Below are positions 45,486 to 58,835 of a DNA stretch of 64,000 nucleotides, piece after piece. A program made the translations under genes and the position numbers. The stretch is from positions 2,914,001-2,978,000 of the forward strand of contig NW_026515482.1 of NCBI RefSeq assembly GCF_014898815.1. The letters are read 5' to 3'. This stretch comes from Panonychus citri. Its lineage: Eukaryota; Arthropoda; Arachnida; Trombidiformes; Tetranychidae. Each line of letters starts with the position of its first letter. The stretch's first letter is position 1. The notes below the pieces were generated by a model, which saw only the letters and a list, made by a program, of their open reading frames with translations, had not been told where the DNA came from and ran no database searches.

Positions 45486-46832
45486 CAGGGCTGTTCAGCT
45501 ATTTTCGCCGAGTTTTTTGCGATTTTCTTAGCAACTAGAAGGTCCAAAGACTCGCAACTTGAGCTTCATGAGTTTGAGTGATTTTCAATTGTCATATCAA
45601 AAGATCAAGGTCATTTAGGTCATGTAGGTCATCCGGTCTCAAGATCATCTGAAGGTATTACCATAAAAAAGTATGTCTGAAAACACTGGTGTCAATTTTT
45701 CAGGCTCTTATGACTTTTGGGTCAATTGTTAAGATAAGTTAACTGAAGAATCTCAGTAACTTTTGAATTAAACGGCAATAGTCTCTGATTGACAGTTATA
45801 ATCAACTTCAAAATCGTAATACTGTATGAATAAGCGTGGAAAATCTTAAAATATCCTTCAGATGACCTTGAAACACGTTATTTTACCTAAATGGCCTGAA
45901 TGACCTTGATCTTTTGATATGATGATAAATGATTGGATGTGTGTACATCTAAACATTAAGCAAAGTAATGACTGAGTTTGGACCAACTCTAGAAATTCAC
46001 GACGTTTTCCAAGAAATTAATTATGAAATCGCTTTCAATTACTCTTGTAAGTCTTCTGCCCCACGCTAAAACGGAATAAAGGCAATGCCAGATACACAAC
46101 ATATCCTCACCCGATGGCTTATTTTTAGAAATATGAAAATGGAAATTATGGAAATGGAAATTATGGAAATGGAAAAACTGATCTCTATATGAAAAAATTC
46201 AATCGAAAATCAACAAGTTATATTACTGTTAATCGTTTTCCAAATATTAAAAAAATTTTATCATGTAAAATTGGTAAAATTGATTAAAATACACTTCATT
46301 TCATTTTAATATTTTAATTTTAGATGTATCGAAATCAAAGCTGAAATTAGACACAATCAAATAAAAATCGAGTTCGAAATTAGATGGAATTAAATCTTTA
46401 TCAAACTTTAAATTGAATTTATTCGAATCTAAATCACCACCCCCTTCCAATTAATTGCTTTTCAAACGCTTCATTGGTTAAATTGTTCAACAAGTTTGTC
46501 CGATTTAACTTTTTTGTGCAGCAAAAAAAGATCGAAATCATTTTTAGACTAGCTAAACGACTTAAAATGAATATGTGAATTACGGATGAAAAAATCAAGC
46601 GAGCTTCGTCCAAATTATTCACTTGACTACGATTTCGACAGAATTTTGATGAATTTCTGTTTCCGCTGAAGCATTTTGTACACACTAAAGTTATCGCATT
46701 CAAAATTGTACAGATGAATTTCTGATAATTGAAGATTATTTTGTGTTTGACGGAGGTCGATTTTAGGGTTGACATACCCCTTTCATCAAGATTGACCAAG
46801 AAATAAACTTTAAAAAAATGTCAACCACCCTG
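45486..46832. mobile_element. Possible Tc1/mariner-related relic
   Basis: The left edge reads TA then CAGGGCTGTTCAGCTA and the right edge CCACCCTG then TA. That is the TA-CAGGG form of the MITE at 55288, although the two ends match poorly beyond CAGGG. The first 110 bp share several blocks with that MITE (TTCAGCTA, AACTTGAGC, TCAATTGTCAT, CAAGGTCAT). An internal perfect 23-bp inverted repeat pairs 45593-45615 with 45899-45921. The minus ORF 46434-46799 has no recognised similarity. The true right boundary is uncertain. Confidence 0.4.
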
Positions 46833-47047
46833 TAGTTCAACAAATGATATTCATTCAATTTAGATTGGTAAATTGTAAAAAGTTTTATTCATAAAATTTA
46901 GTATTTACCTAATCGTAAATCGTAATATACAACAATAAAGATTCATTTGTTTTTCTTCACAAAAAAAGTTAATCTCTCAAGGAGAAAATTTATTAATAGT
47001 TAATTTACTATGGTAACAATTTAGATTTGATATCGATTAGAATTTGA

Positions 47048-50000
47048 TCAAATTTTATCTTCATATTGGGCGAAAAGTGTCGATGGTCTAATTGTTGGCT
47101 TCTTTTTGATACTTGCATATTGAGCTTTACATTGAATCTCATCTGAACAAACCTCAGACAAACACAAAGCTGGTAACCTTTGACCGAACTGGACAAAAGG
47201 CTCACTGTAATCGTGATTTGATCCTGGGCCTTGACCATTATCACTATTATTCAATAAAAGTCCAACACTAGAACGTCCCGAAACATTTGAATTGATACAA
47301 TTGTTCATAGATGATAAATTATTTGATCCACCAGGTAAACCTGAGCCTTTCAATCCGATTGGAATAGATGTTAACCCGGAAGTTGAATTGATGAGCGGAA
47401 CTTTCCGATTAGGTGATGAATAATAGGAAACTGAATCAGCAGATTGATTTGATTCATCGAGTGATTTAAATTTAGTTACAGATGAATAATTAGACAAAGG
47501 TAAACCTTCAACACTATTTAAATCACCACATGATTTATTTAAACCTCCACCAGTTGAATTACAACTTATCCTATCAAAATTGGTTGTCTCCATAATCATG
47601 TTACCCGAAGTTGAATCAAAAAAGTTCTGATGTCTCAGACAAAATAATATTATCGATAATAAAGTGAGCAGCATAAAAATTGATATGATAACTGGTAACA
47701 ATATTGTTATATATTGTTTAAATATCACAGTTGATGAAGTTGATGCTTGAGATATTATATCAACCTTATTACCTGAAATCATGGCGGGAAAAGTTGAACT
47801 TATCATGTTTGAACTTGTCGTAAATGTATATTCAGCTTCAGTAGTTCCAGCATCAGAAATTGTTGATATTGATAGATTATATTGTTTACCTGGTGTTAAA
47901 CCATTAATTGTGTTTACCTTTGTTGACAGATTGGTTAACTTATTTAAATAGATCCACTGTTTCGATGAAATTAATTTATACTTGATTATATACTTTACAA
48001 TGGGACAACCTGAGTCAAGCCATTTACCAAGATTTAATTGTATCCATGTTGAATTGATTAAAGTAAAATGTTTAATTGATGCTGGTGAAACTGGTGCACC
48101 TCCTTTGGTACGGACTGTTAACGTTTTTGATGGTTCACCAATTCCTAAACTATTTTTGGCAATTAGATAAATTGTATACTTGGTACCACATTTACAACCG
48201 TTGATTGTAAATTCGTTGACAGTTAATTGATTGAGCTCTTTTTTAATCCATTCAATGTTATTTTCAGGTTTATAACAAAGGACAAAATCTCTTTTACTTG
48301 TTGTATCAATTGAATCAATCATATCCTCCATTGTCCAGCCGATTGTTATTGAATCAAAAGTGGACGATACAAATTTAAGATACGGTGTAGTTGGTGGGGA
48401 ATTTTGTAAAGTTGTCATTCGAACCTCATCCGATCGAGGTCCAGTTCCAACTGAATTATATGCTTGGACAATTACTTCATAACTTGTTCGTCTTTTTAAG
48501 TTGGTAATATATGAACTTAACTCTTGTAGATTATTATCTCCATTTTCATTTCCACCTCCAGGTTCACTTTCAATTTCAACATTCTTATAATTATATGAAT
48601 CTGAAGTATCTACAATACGATAACCAATATAATAACCTTTTATTTTACCAAAAAGAAGCTCTTTTTTTGGTGGTAACCATTTAACTTTAAGTGATTGTGC
48701 TCCAGATGCTTCAAGTTGAACATCACGAGGTGGACCACCAGGTACCTCTTCCCCTGTTTTAAAAGTTGACACTGGTGAGGGTTCACTTGTACCTAAAGCA
48801 TTTACCGCTTTAACCCTAACCTTGTAAGTTGTCACTGGAATTAAATTGTTTACAACCAATTCAACGTCAGGTTTAATTGTTTTCACCTCAGACCAATCCT
48901 TTTCTGAACTCTCAACGATATATTCAACGATATAATAAAGAATTGGACTATTTCCGCTGAATGAACCTTTCCACCGTATAAGTGCTGAGCGACTTGTCTC
49001 ATCGGTTATTGATAAAATCATTGGCATCTCAGGTTTTTCTGTAAATAAAGTTTATCGAAAAAGAAAAAAAAAGTTATCGTAAATTAGTTAAGAAAGTTAA
49101 CCTTAGATGGAGCCTGGAAGCAGGGAAATTTTCAAAATTCTGTGATAACTTTTTCTTCATACTTTTCATTAAAATTCTATTTATCATTCTGCATTTGCAT
49201 CATCATCACATGTCACCGGTTAATCAATAAAGTTGACATTTATCTTTTCCTTTTTCTTAACAATGTTCAAGAGAAAATGGAATCTTCAATGATTTCGTTA
49301 ACATAAATTCCAAGTGACGTATTGATCATTTCAACTCAATACTTGCTCAGAATTTATAAATTGGTTGGAAATTCAACTTTGTGAAATTTCAAGGTCATGA
49401 AAATTGATTTTTAAGATGAAAATTTACAGAAAATCATGAAAAATGAATCACAAATTCATGATGAGTTTGGTGGATAGAATATAATATTTACCCATGACAA
49501 TAAGCTGAATATTCGTGTCATCGGTTCCAAGAGCATTTGTTGACTGACATGTGAAAAGAGCTGAATCTTGTCTGGTGGTTGGATAAATTTCCAATAATGA
49601 AAGGATTCCACCTTCATGTTCCTGTTTCTTCAAATCAGATGAACTTTTCTCAATTAATGAGAAACGTTTCTCTGTGTTAAAGTTAATTGGTTGTTTATCC
49701 TTTTGCCAAACAATCGTTAACGGTAAATCACCAGCTGATTCACATTTGAGTATTGTCTTATCGTCCTTCTTACTTGCCATGCTAATGAATTTTGTCTCAA
49801 AATGAGGTGGCACTAGAATCAGAATTCAAGAACTTGGAATTAGAATTCGTCAGCGATCATTATTATTCAAATCATCAGTTAATTGTCATAATTTGATGGA
49901 AATCATGATAGATTGTGAAAGAAAATTTTGAAATTTATTCATACTATTATTCAATTATAGTGACAATTGATATATTCAAAACAAAAGCAACTACTCAACT

Positions 50001-53000
50001 AAAATAAATACTATTATTATACCATGAGAATATTATTCCTACTCTTTAATTTGAATCTATTGTAATCCTTAGGAACGATTTTATTTGAAAATAATTTCTA
50101 TTCAAATTGAGTATTTATTGATATGTATTAAGATTATTATCAATTTTCATCGTTTCCAATTCTCACTCATATATTACATCAAGATAAGCTCATGGTTTGA
50201 TGATAATCTGATGAGTTTTATTTGATATGTGGAGTAAAAGTAGTGAACCCATGAATATATATCAACTAGGAAACTCTGAATTCTAATCTTTAATATTTGA
50301 TAATCATAAATTCTGATGATGAATTTCATCAACTTGAGTTATCCCTCCAGAATCAATCCAATGAGTTATATTCATGAGAAACTATTTCATACATATGAAA
50401 AGATACCATGTATTTATTATTATCAACATATAATGAAAACTTTTCTTCATCTGTTTTTATTACAATGAAATTCAGAGGAAAAACACTCAAACCAATCAAT
50501 CAAACATGATGTTAAATAACCTTGAGTATCATGATGATCAGAATTCATCTGATTCTCATCATCATCATTCTTATCATCAAAATAAAGATGATAAGCAAAA
50601 TAAAGGATAAAATTGAAAGTGAACAATACAGAAAAAGAAAACTTTTCCTAAGCCTTGAGAACTAAAGTTAGAATAAAGTTCAATAGGTATAAAGAAAACT
50701 GGAAAATAAAGTATCTTAATCCAGAACAATCTGATAACATGGTGTGAAAATTTGAAAGAATTTGAAAAAAAATATATAAATCTAAATGATAACTTACTTA
50801 GAACTTTTAATTTAACAACTTTACTCAAACCAGCACCGATATCATTATTAACTTGGCACATGTAAAATCCAGCATCGTATTTATCAACTTCTTGAATAAC
50901 CAGGGAGCCATTTGAATAAACATGATGACGATAACTTGATAAAATATCTTTAAAATCAGATGAATGTGAATGATGATTCAATGATGATGATGATGATGAA
51001 CTTAATCCACCAAAACCCAATGAATTATTACCATGATTATAACTAATATTAGCATTTATTTTATCATCGGAATTATTATTAACAGTTAATGATAAGATTG
51101 ATGATGAATTAGTATCACTCATTTTATCAACTTTATTATTATTTGTATTATGATGCTGATGTTGATAATGATGAGTATGAACATTTTCAGTAATTGAATT
51201 ACCGTTATTATTATTATTATTATTATTATTGGAATTGGTTAAACTAATGGTATTAACATTATCATGAAGATTGTTGTTGTTATTGATGATGATTGGTAAA
51301 GTGATAGACCTTTTCCAGGTTATTCTTGGAGGTGGATACCCATGGGATGAACAATTGATGATTAGTCGATGACCAGAGATAACGGTAGTTTCATTAGATG
51401 GTTCAATAATCCATTTTGGTGGTACATTCACAATAAGTGAGATTGTCCGAGTAGATGAATCAATTGAATTAGATGCTAAACAGGTATAATTACCTTTATC
51501 TTCAAAGGTAATCTTTTTAAAGGTTAATAGTGAATAATCATCTGAACTTTGTAATAAAATGTTACCCGTTGGTACTAAAGGTGAACCCGATTTAAGCCAT
51601 TGTATGTCCACCGGTTGGTCACCTTCAATAATTGAGCAAACAAGCTTAACTCTAATACCTTCATTTGCATATATTAAACCAGGTAAAGGTTGATTATCAA
51701 TCAATGGAGCCACTTTAACTGTTAATTGTATCGTTCCTTTGATTAGTTTACCATCAGAACCCTTTGTTAGACAAGTGTATTCCCCTAATGATATTAATTG
51801 TCATGAAGAAAATCGCGATTAAAGAAAAAGAGAATAGAAGGAAAAAAGTTCAGTTAATTGGTTAAAGAAATGAACAAATGAAATTGATTATCAGTGAGAA
51901 TTTCATTCTGAATATTCATGTTTACAAAACGAAAAATAATGTACATGATAAATTAATGAGCTCTTGTTAATTGTTTCGGCAAAAAAAAAGTCAATGAATC
52001 AAAATGATTCAATCAATGAAAATTATTTTTTTCTATTGATAATATTATTTCATTGTAATATTAATAACTTTCAATTAGTTTTGATTATTAATCTTTTTTT
52101 TTCGTTAATCACCATTAATGAGCCATGTATTATGACCATTAAAGTTGATCCTTTTTGTCTAATAATAATACATGTTACAAGAGATGATAATGATTTAGGA
52201 TATAAAATATTAATCTCTCTTGTATATTTATCCTTTTCGTCAAGTGTAACAATTGATTTTCATTATAATCTAAGACTAATATTATATTAATCAGGTTGCA
52301 TTCGAACAGTTAATTTAACTGTTATCATTATTTACAATGTAAAGGGTGGAGATAAGGTTGTCAATCAATGAAGATATGTCCACATAGGTATTTTTGTCCA
52401 TCTTCATTATCTAACCATCAACTTGATCTTCATTTTCAGGTAAGATTAAGCAACATTATTACCAGTTCCCATTTTTGTAACGTGTTAAGTGCTATACCCT
52501 TTACGATGGATTATCCTCGATCAACTTATTTCAAGTTTCTCTCATCTATTATATAAGTATCGGTGTATCATGTTGTATACAGGGTGTAACAACCAACCAT
52601 TTCCCCTTTTGAGAGATGATTTCTCGAAAACTATCCATTCCAAACTTCCATGATTGGGAATTCCAAATACTCTACTGGTTTGTATACCCTGAATTATATG
52701 TAACCTTCAAAAGTTATTTAATCTCAATAGGATATATCATTATTATCTGATACCAAGACTGATTTTTTTTTCATTTCTAGAATTTGCATCATGTTATTTG
52801 ATGATTGTCAAAAATGTTAATGATAATATTATATGATTTTCCATTGAAATTTGATTATCAATACTGTGAGAATGAGGATATTTCCTCTTGTGGGAATCGA
52901 AAATTTCTCTATAAAATTTGAATATTTTACAATCATCTTCATGAATCGAAAAGCCAATCAAACATATTGCAGGTGAATTGTTAATACATATTATATATTC

Positions 53001-56000
53001 ACATGAGTGGATTGAGAAAATGTAAAGAAATTATGTTCAACTTATTCAGAACTTTATCATGAACTTTTCAGCCTTAAAGGCATTTCTTGTGTGTATCTTG
53101 GCCACTTTTTACTTGATTGAAAATCTTCATCTTGATAAAATTTGTTATCATGTAAAAAGATTTGTTAAAACTGATTTTCTAATGCAAAGCGATCATGAAT
53201 ATGATTAGCTAAATATCGTAACTATTATTTAATTTAATTTGAAAAAAAGCTCATGAATCAGAAATAAATTTCCTATACACAGGGTAACATAATATCTTGG
53301 ATTATCATGAATTTTAATCAATACATGAAAATAAAAGTAAAATCATCTTATACAGGAAGTAAAAGTTTTATCTATTCTGATGTAATATGATATTCTTATT
53401 TATTATAATCAAATTTTCTCTATCGAAAAACTTTCCCTGATTTTTGGTGATGAGAATCAATGGAATCGACTCGATAAATCTCATTGAACTGAAATTTTGT
53501 GGGTAAATATTGATCGTTAAAATATTCGCAACATGATGAAAAACTTTTTCGCTTATATTTTAGATTATTATTATTCTGCTAATGATTATTGTTCATAATG
53601 TGTTGGAATAAATTTTTTCGTCTCAACTTTAGCCAATTGTTTCCATGATATATTCTAATATTCAGCTTGATAAGAATATAATATAAGTTAAAAACTAACA
53701 GAAACTCTTGAGTTCTGTAAACAGAATCCTCAGAGTGAAATACATGATGTATATAATCATTTAGTTATTCAACAGCCCGTATAAACTTATCTTTCTATCT
53801 GCATATCCACGTATAAATATATATGTATTCTGAATTTACTGAATCTCATCTAAATTCAATTTAACCAATGAGGATCATGTTGTAGCTGTTGTTGATGTTG
53901 ATGATAATGCTAACGAGGAAAACTTTACCTCTCGGTTATTTAACTTTTACCAACATTTTCCAATTATATTTACAGTTGTTAACTCTTATATTAGTTGTAT
54001 TGAACTTTTCTCACTGTTTCTCATTACCATCGATAATAATATCAAATGATATAAATCATGATTTCCTTTAGTTTTCTGTGATTATCTGATTGTAACATTG
54101 AGTAAATAAACCATGATGAGAGAGGTAAAGAGATTCAAAGAGGGAAATGATAAAGTAAAAAGGTTATTCGGTTTCATTATTATTCAATTTAATGAGTTGA
54201 ATCAATGAATGGAATTGAATAATTGAAGTTTAATTGAAATCAGGGAAATCGTGAAGAAAAAAAGTTCTAACACTCGAAAATTTATCGTTTTTGATTGTTT
54301 CGTATACACAATAGAAAGTTAATGATTTAATAATTTCTCTACAACTTTTGATAGATTAAATTGTTGTGATTGATTTGATAACTTTCGATAAATATTTTAT
54401 GGAAAATTTATTTTCTCTCTTTTGTTTCAATTGTTTTCTATGGATGAACTTTCAGGTTGTTTTATCAGAATTTTATATAGTTGAATAAGAGAACATCAAT
54501 TAAGCAAGACTAATTAATTGTCACAAAATGTTGGTCAAAAATTTTGGTTCTCTTCTGTCGATGATTTATGATTTTCGATAATGCATAGATTCAGTAGATT
54601 CTGTTGGAGAATGAGCGGTAAAATAAGAGAATTGAACAGAAAACTGATGAATGAAAGTGAAATTGTGTTCATCTATTTTTCTTATATCATAAGAATACGA
54701 TCACTTTTAATAGATGATAAAAGTGAAAAGAAACAAAGAAAAAAAAACACTGAAGATAACTTTTTATCTGAAGGTTATCATCCCATCATTTGATTCATTC
54801 TCAAGCCAATTAAGAAAAACCTCTTATACTAAGATTGGAGGTTTGCCTGACAATCAGAATCTAATGATGGTTTTCGCTTGGAAATTGATGAGAAACTCCG
54901 CCATTTAGACAGCTAATTCCAGCCTGAGATCAGATTCGTTTCTTCCTTTTTATCTTTAATTTTCTTCTTCTTCATAATCATGAAAATCATCTCTCAGCCC
55001 TCATTCGAATGAGATCTCATTCGCTATTACTTTTTTGTTTCTTCTATCATTATCAACCATCATGGTCATTATTCTTATTAGTTACATTATTATTTATGTT
55101 CCCAATCAAATGCTAACTTTTAATGGTTACATAGAATTGAGATGATTCTGAATGCATTTCCAATTCTGTTTATCAAGTTGCCCTATCAGGCTATGAATAT
55201 ATTCATTCAGAAAGTTGCATTTTCTATTCTTATTACAACGATGTGTAACAAAATCTTTATGAAATTTCGTTCAGTGAGCTCATGATACAGGGCAATTCAG
55301 CTAATTTGTTGGTTTTCTTTTCAAAATTATTCAAAAAAAACTTGAGCGATAGAGTCCATATTTTGTCTATGGAAGTTCGACCGACACTCAATTGTCATGA
55401 TTCAAGGTCATAAAGGTTATTTAGGAAAGAACGCACTTGGAGGCCATTTGAAGAATATTACTAAATCATCTTGGAATCAGACGCTACAAGGTTGATGATA
55501 GTTAAGTAGAAGCAATAGTTAAACTACTACCAGAAATAACTCTACCTACCGATAGCGATAACTCTATCGCTCAAGTTTTTTTGAATAATTTTGAAAAGAA
55601 AACCAACAAATTAGCTGAATTTCCCTGTAGAGGTAAGAAAATGCTCAATCAGTCAATTAGTTTCAAAAAAATCAAAATCTTCGACTAAACAAAAATTCAT
55701 ATTCATATATCTTTCGTGTATATTTTTAGAACACAAAATTTCATTCTAACTGTGATTTTAAATTCAATGGATTCAAATTAACCTTGTTAATAATAAATAA
55801 ACAGGTAAAGTTGTGAATCTATTCATCATATTAATAGTATTTCTGTTAATTGTTTCATGTTTTCAGCCTCAATTAAATTTGAGATATGTGGATAAATTTA
55901 TCTACAGAACAATTGTTTTTTTTGTACATGATAAATTAGCAAATACGCATCTCTATATGTGTGAATATATATTCATCTAGATTTGCTGATAGTAATCAGC

Positions 56001-58445
56001 TGAAAAAGTATTATTTATAATGAAAGTGTTAATTGAAAATAGACTGAGCAGAAATTAAATAATAGCGATAACATGATAAATAACAATTTATAAGGAAAAT
56101 TGCAAAGTTTAGATATACAATGAATTGAACAGATAATGAATGACACTGATCCCATTTTTTTTCAGGTTACGTTGTTTCCCTTTGTTACTAAATGATAATG
56201 GTTAAGATAAATGTCCCTGTTAAAAAAAAAGCTAAAGGATCAAGATGACTGAATGGTTGATCATTATGATAGTAAACGATGGTTATGATGTGAGTTGTGA
56301 TGGTTGGAGGTGGTGGTGGTGATGATGATGCGATAAAAGAAAATGAATGAGAGTAAAAAGTGATGAGAAAGTCTAATGAGAATATTAATTGAGGTTAGAT
56401 AAAGTGCATCATTGGAAAAGTGTTTTTCAATTGTTGTTCTATCTCCATGATGATGAGAAGGAGAAAAGTTTGATAAAAATAATGAAGATAATGATGATTA
56501 TGATGATGATGATGATGGTGATGGTGAGCATGAGGATATGAGTGAATATGAGAAGGCTTGTGAAAAAAGATTGGAGAACAAAAGAAGCATAAGAAGATGA
56601 AGATAAAAGGCTAAAAAGGCAGAAAGAGAAAATGAATTTTCTTCAGCATCTCTAGCATGGAAGTGAAATATTATATTATATATTTCACATTCGGGTCTAT
56701 GATGATTGCACGGAGTTTCTTGCTTGAAAGGTGATGATGATGATGTTGTTGATCAAGTCAAAATGATGATGGAGACTTGTATGGATGAAGATGAGAAGGA
56801 AGTTTTTTGGAAACAAAAAAAAATATAAATTGGAAGAGTTATCGTAATGTGTGTGTGTGTGTGTGTGTAAAAAAGACTCATTGGTTATCCCAAGAGGAAT
56901 GGTTTTGGTGTGACTGGTGAAGTGGGTTCAAGGGTGGAATAGGATGAGGATGAGGAAGAGGAAAAGAGAAAAGGGAAATAGGAAGAGAAAAAGGAATGAT
57001 AAAGGATGAGGATGATGAGAGACTTGATGAGTAAAGTTGGAAGAAAAAAAAGTTTGCTACCAACTTCATGGCTCTTTTTTCACTCTCCTCGGCTATCAAG
57101 TCGATTTACCTTCTCTCAGTTGATTTCTAGTTCCTTCCTTCTTCATCCATGCCTCATGAAACTGTCATGAAACAATCATGTTCCATATCGGTTTCGATTT
57201 TTCCTCTCCTTTACTTCCTTCTCCTCATCTTTTCATATTCTTGAGACTCATTATGTTTATCATGAGATATTTACTACGTTTGTCAAGGAAAAACAAAAAT
57301 TGTTCTCATTATTTTTCTTCTTACCTTCATCATGATGTTTCTGAGCATTTTGTATAAGAAGAGCACTTCGATAATCTTTAGATGAAAGTCTTTCAATCTT
57401 TTGCCGGTGATTTATTGGTAAATTTTGCTCCTTGTGTTGCCACCTAACAAAATCAATTGGATAACCTATTACCGGACATCTAATCAAAGCATCTCGACCT
57501 GCTACCAAAGTTTTATTGACAGGTGATTGATATCTTGATGTAGGTAATCCTGGTATGTATAAAGTTGTCATGGAAACGGCTGAACCGATATTATTGAATG
57601 CTTTACATTTATATTGACCTCCATCAATAACTTCAACAGAGGTAATATTAAGATAACTGTATAAAATGCCTTCGTTTGATACATAATCACCAATTGAGAG
57701 ACGAGAATTATTTATTGTTAATGATGAAGATAAAGATGATTTTCTTGATAATGATGATGATGAGATGATACTGGAAGTAGGCGAGGTTAAAGAGGATGAA
57801 CTAACCATTAGATCAATCTCATCAAGAGTCCATACCACTTCCGGTATTGGACTTCCTGTTATGATGCATCTCAATGAAACAGTTGAACCTTTTAATGAGA
57901 TAATTTCAACTGGTAGTGGTTCTAGTAGGCGAGGAGGTATATCACCTAATCGTAGGATTGATGAGGTGCTTGATGATTCTTGATCATTTGAGGCGAAACA
58001 TTGATAAGTTCCCTGAGAATCTCGGGAAACTGTTGGTATATTTAGTGTGGAAATTTTTAACGATCGATTAAAAAAATGTACCTCTCCCGATGAATTTTCA
58101 AGGCCAAGTGAACGACCGTCTTTAAGCCACATTATCCGTGTCTCAGGTCTAGAAGAGGTTACTGAGCAAACAAAGGCAACTGATTTACCAATATCGGTAA
58201 TCACTTGGGACGATGGTGTTAAAGTTACCGTTAATGGCACATCAACATTCAAGGTGATTATTGCTTTCTCACTTCCGGCAATATTAGTGGCAAGACAAAT
58301 GTATCGACCAGAATGTGACAGAAAAGTTGAATATATTATAAGGCATCCATTGGTTATCTCAATGTTATCAATTTTATTATCGTTACTTTTTCTAGCATTT
58401 ATTTGAATTGGTATATTTACACCATTGGCATCCTCTTTGAACCAA
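47048..58445 (-). CDS. Dscam: Dscam-like immunoglobulin/fibronectin receptor, 3' part
   Basis: Homophilic neural/immune adhesion receptor at the cell surface. Minus-strand exons 58445-57325, 51784-50798, 49812-49492 and 49038-47048 join in consistent phase. By likeness to fly Dscam1 they encode the end of Ig3 (WFKEDA...RYICLATNIAGS), Ig4 (YQCFASNDQES), Ig5 (PPRLLEP), Ig6 (LPTSRYQSP), Ig7 (VAPLIDNQP), Ig8 (VPPKWIIEP), Ig9 (PPHFETKF), FN1 (PEMPMILSI), FN2 (GGPPRDVQL...GYYIGYRI), then domains matching FN5 (CYKPENNIEW) and FN6 (LGKWLDSGCPIVKY), a membrane span (ITILLPVIISIFMLLTLLSI) and a Ser/Asn-rich tail with YSEPF and YASIKKK. FN3, FN4 and Ig10 are absent. Ig8 carries an Asn/His/Ser-rich insert of about 115 residues. 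FN1 to the stop is one exon. The N-terminal exons lie beyond the window. Confidence 0.92.
55288..55627. mobile_element. Tc1/mariner-type MITE
   Basis: A 340-bp palindromic element flanked by TA at 55286-55287 and 55628-55629. Terminal inverted repeats of about 68 bp begin CAGGGCAATTCAGCTAAT on the left and CAGGGAAATTCAGCTAAT on the right and stay nearly identical through AACTTGAGCGATAGAGT. There is no coding capacity. TA duplications and CAGGG termini are typical of Tc1/mariner-derived non-autonomous elements. It sits in the Dscam intron. Confidence 0.88.
56849..56868. repeat. (GT)n microsatellite
   Basis: About ten GT units in the Dscam intron. Confidence 0.9.
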
Positions 58446-58777
58446 CTGTAAGTTTATGTATAAATTTCCGCATCCGGATGTATGAAAAAAAAGATTCAAA
58501 ATAAAAAAGAAAGATTCAAATTATTATCATCAGTCAAAGAAGATGAAAATCATCTTGACATGATTGCAAACAGATAAAAAAAGATAATGACAAAACGATG
58601 AACGATTATCATGATATAACTTTCAATCTTATTTCAAAATGTTATTACATTGTTGACATATTTTCTTTTTTCAACTTTTTTTTGTTCCATTTCTCTTTTC
58701 AGTGCAATTGCTACGACAATTCCATGAGCTTCATGGTACTCATCTTATTCTGTTGGATGAATTTTCATTGAGAATAA

Positions 58778-58782
<5 letters not shown>

Positions 58783-58833
<51 letters not shown>
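58783..58833. repeat. (TC)n microsatellite
   Basis: About 25 uninterrupted TC units. Confidence 0.95.

Positions 58834-58835
<2 letters not shown>

Larger units (their letters stand above)
51785..57324. other. Dscam intron between Ig6 and Ig7 exons
   Basis: A 5.5-kb intron. This is where insect Dscam1 keeps its alternative Ig7 exons (the exon 9 array), but I found no second Ig-like open frame with Cys/Trp spacing on the minus strand. It contains the MITE at 55288, CAT-rich simple sequence at about 56300-56530 and the GT repeat at 56849. Confidence 0.6.

Noticed and set aside
46434..46799. 121-codon minus ORF as a transposase relic
   Set aside because: No DDE/D spacing or Tc1 motif such as the helix-turn-helix or NPIE-like block could be seen in any frame.
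52580..52700. TA followed by CAGGGTGTAACAACC, like a Tc1/mariner terminus
   Set aside because: No matching inverted right end was found within several hundred bases; a short word like this can occur by chance.
54581..54793. 70-codon plus ORF (MHRFSRFCWRMSG...) in the Dscam intron
   Set aside because: Has an ATG but ends in low-complexity Lys/Asn sequence; no homology or flanking exons.
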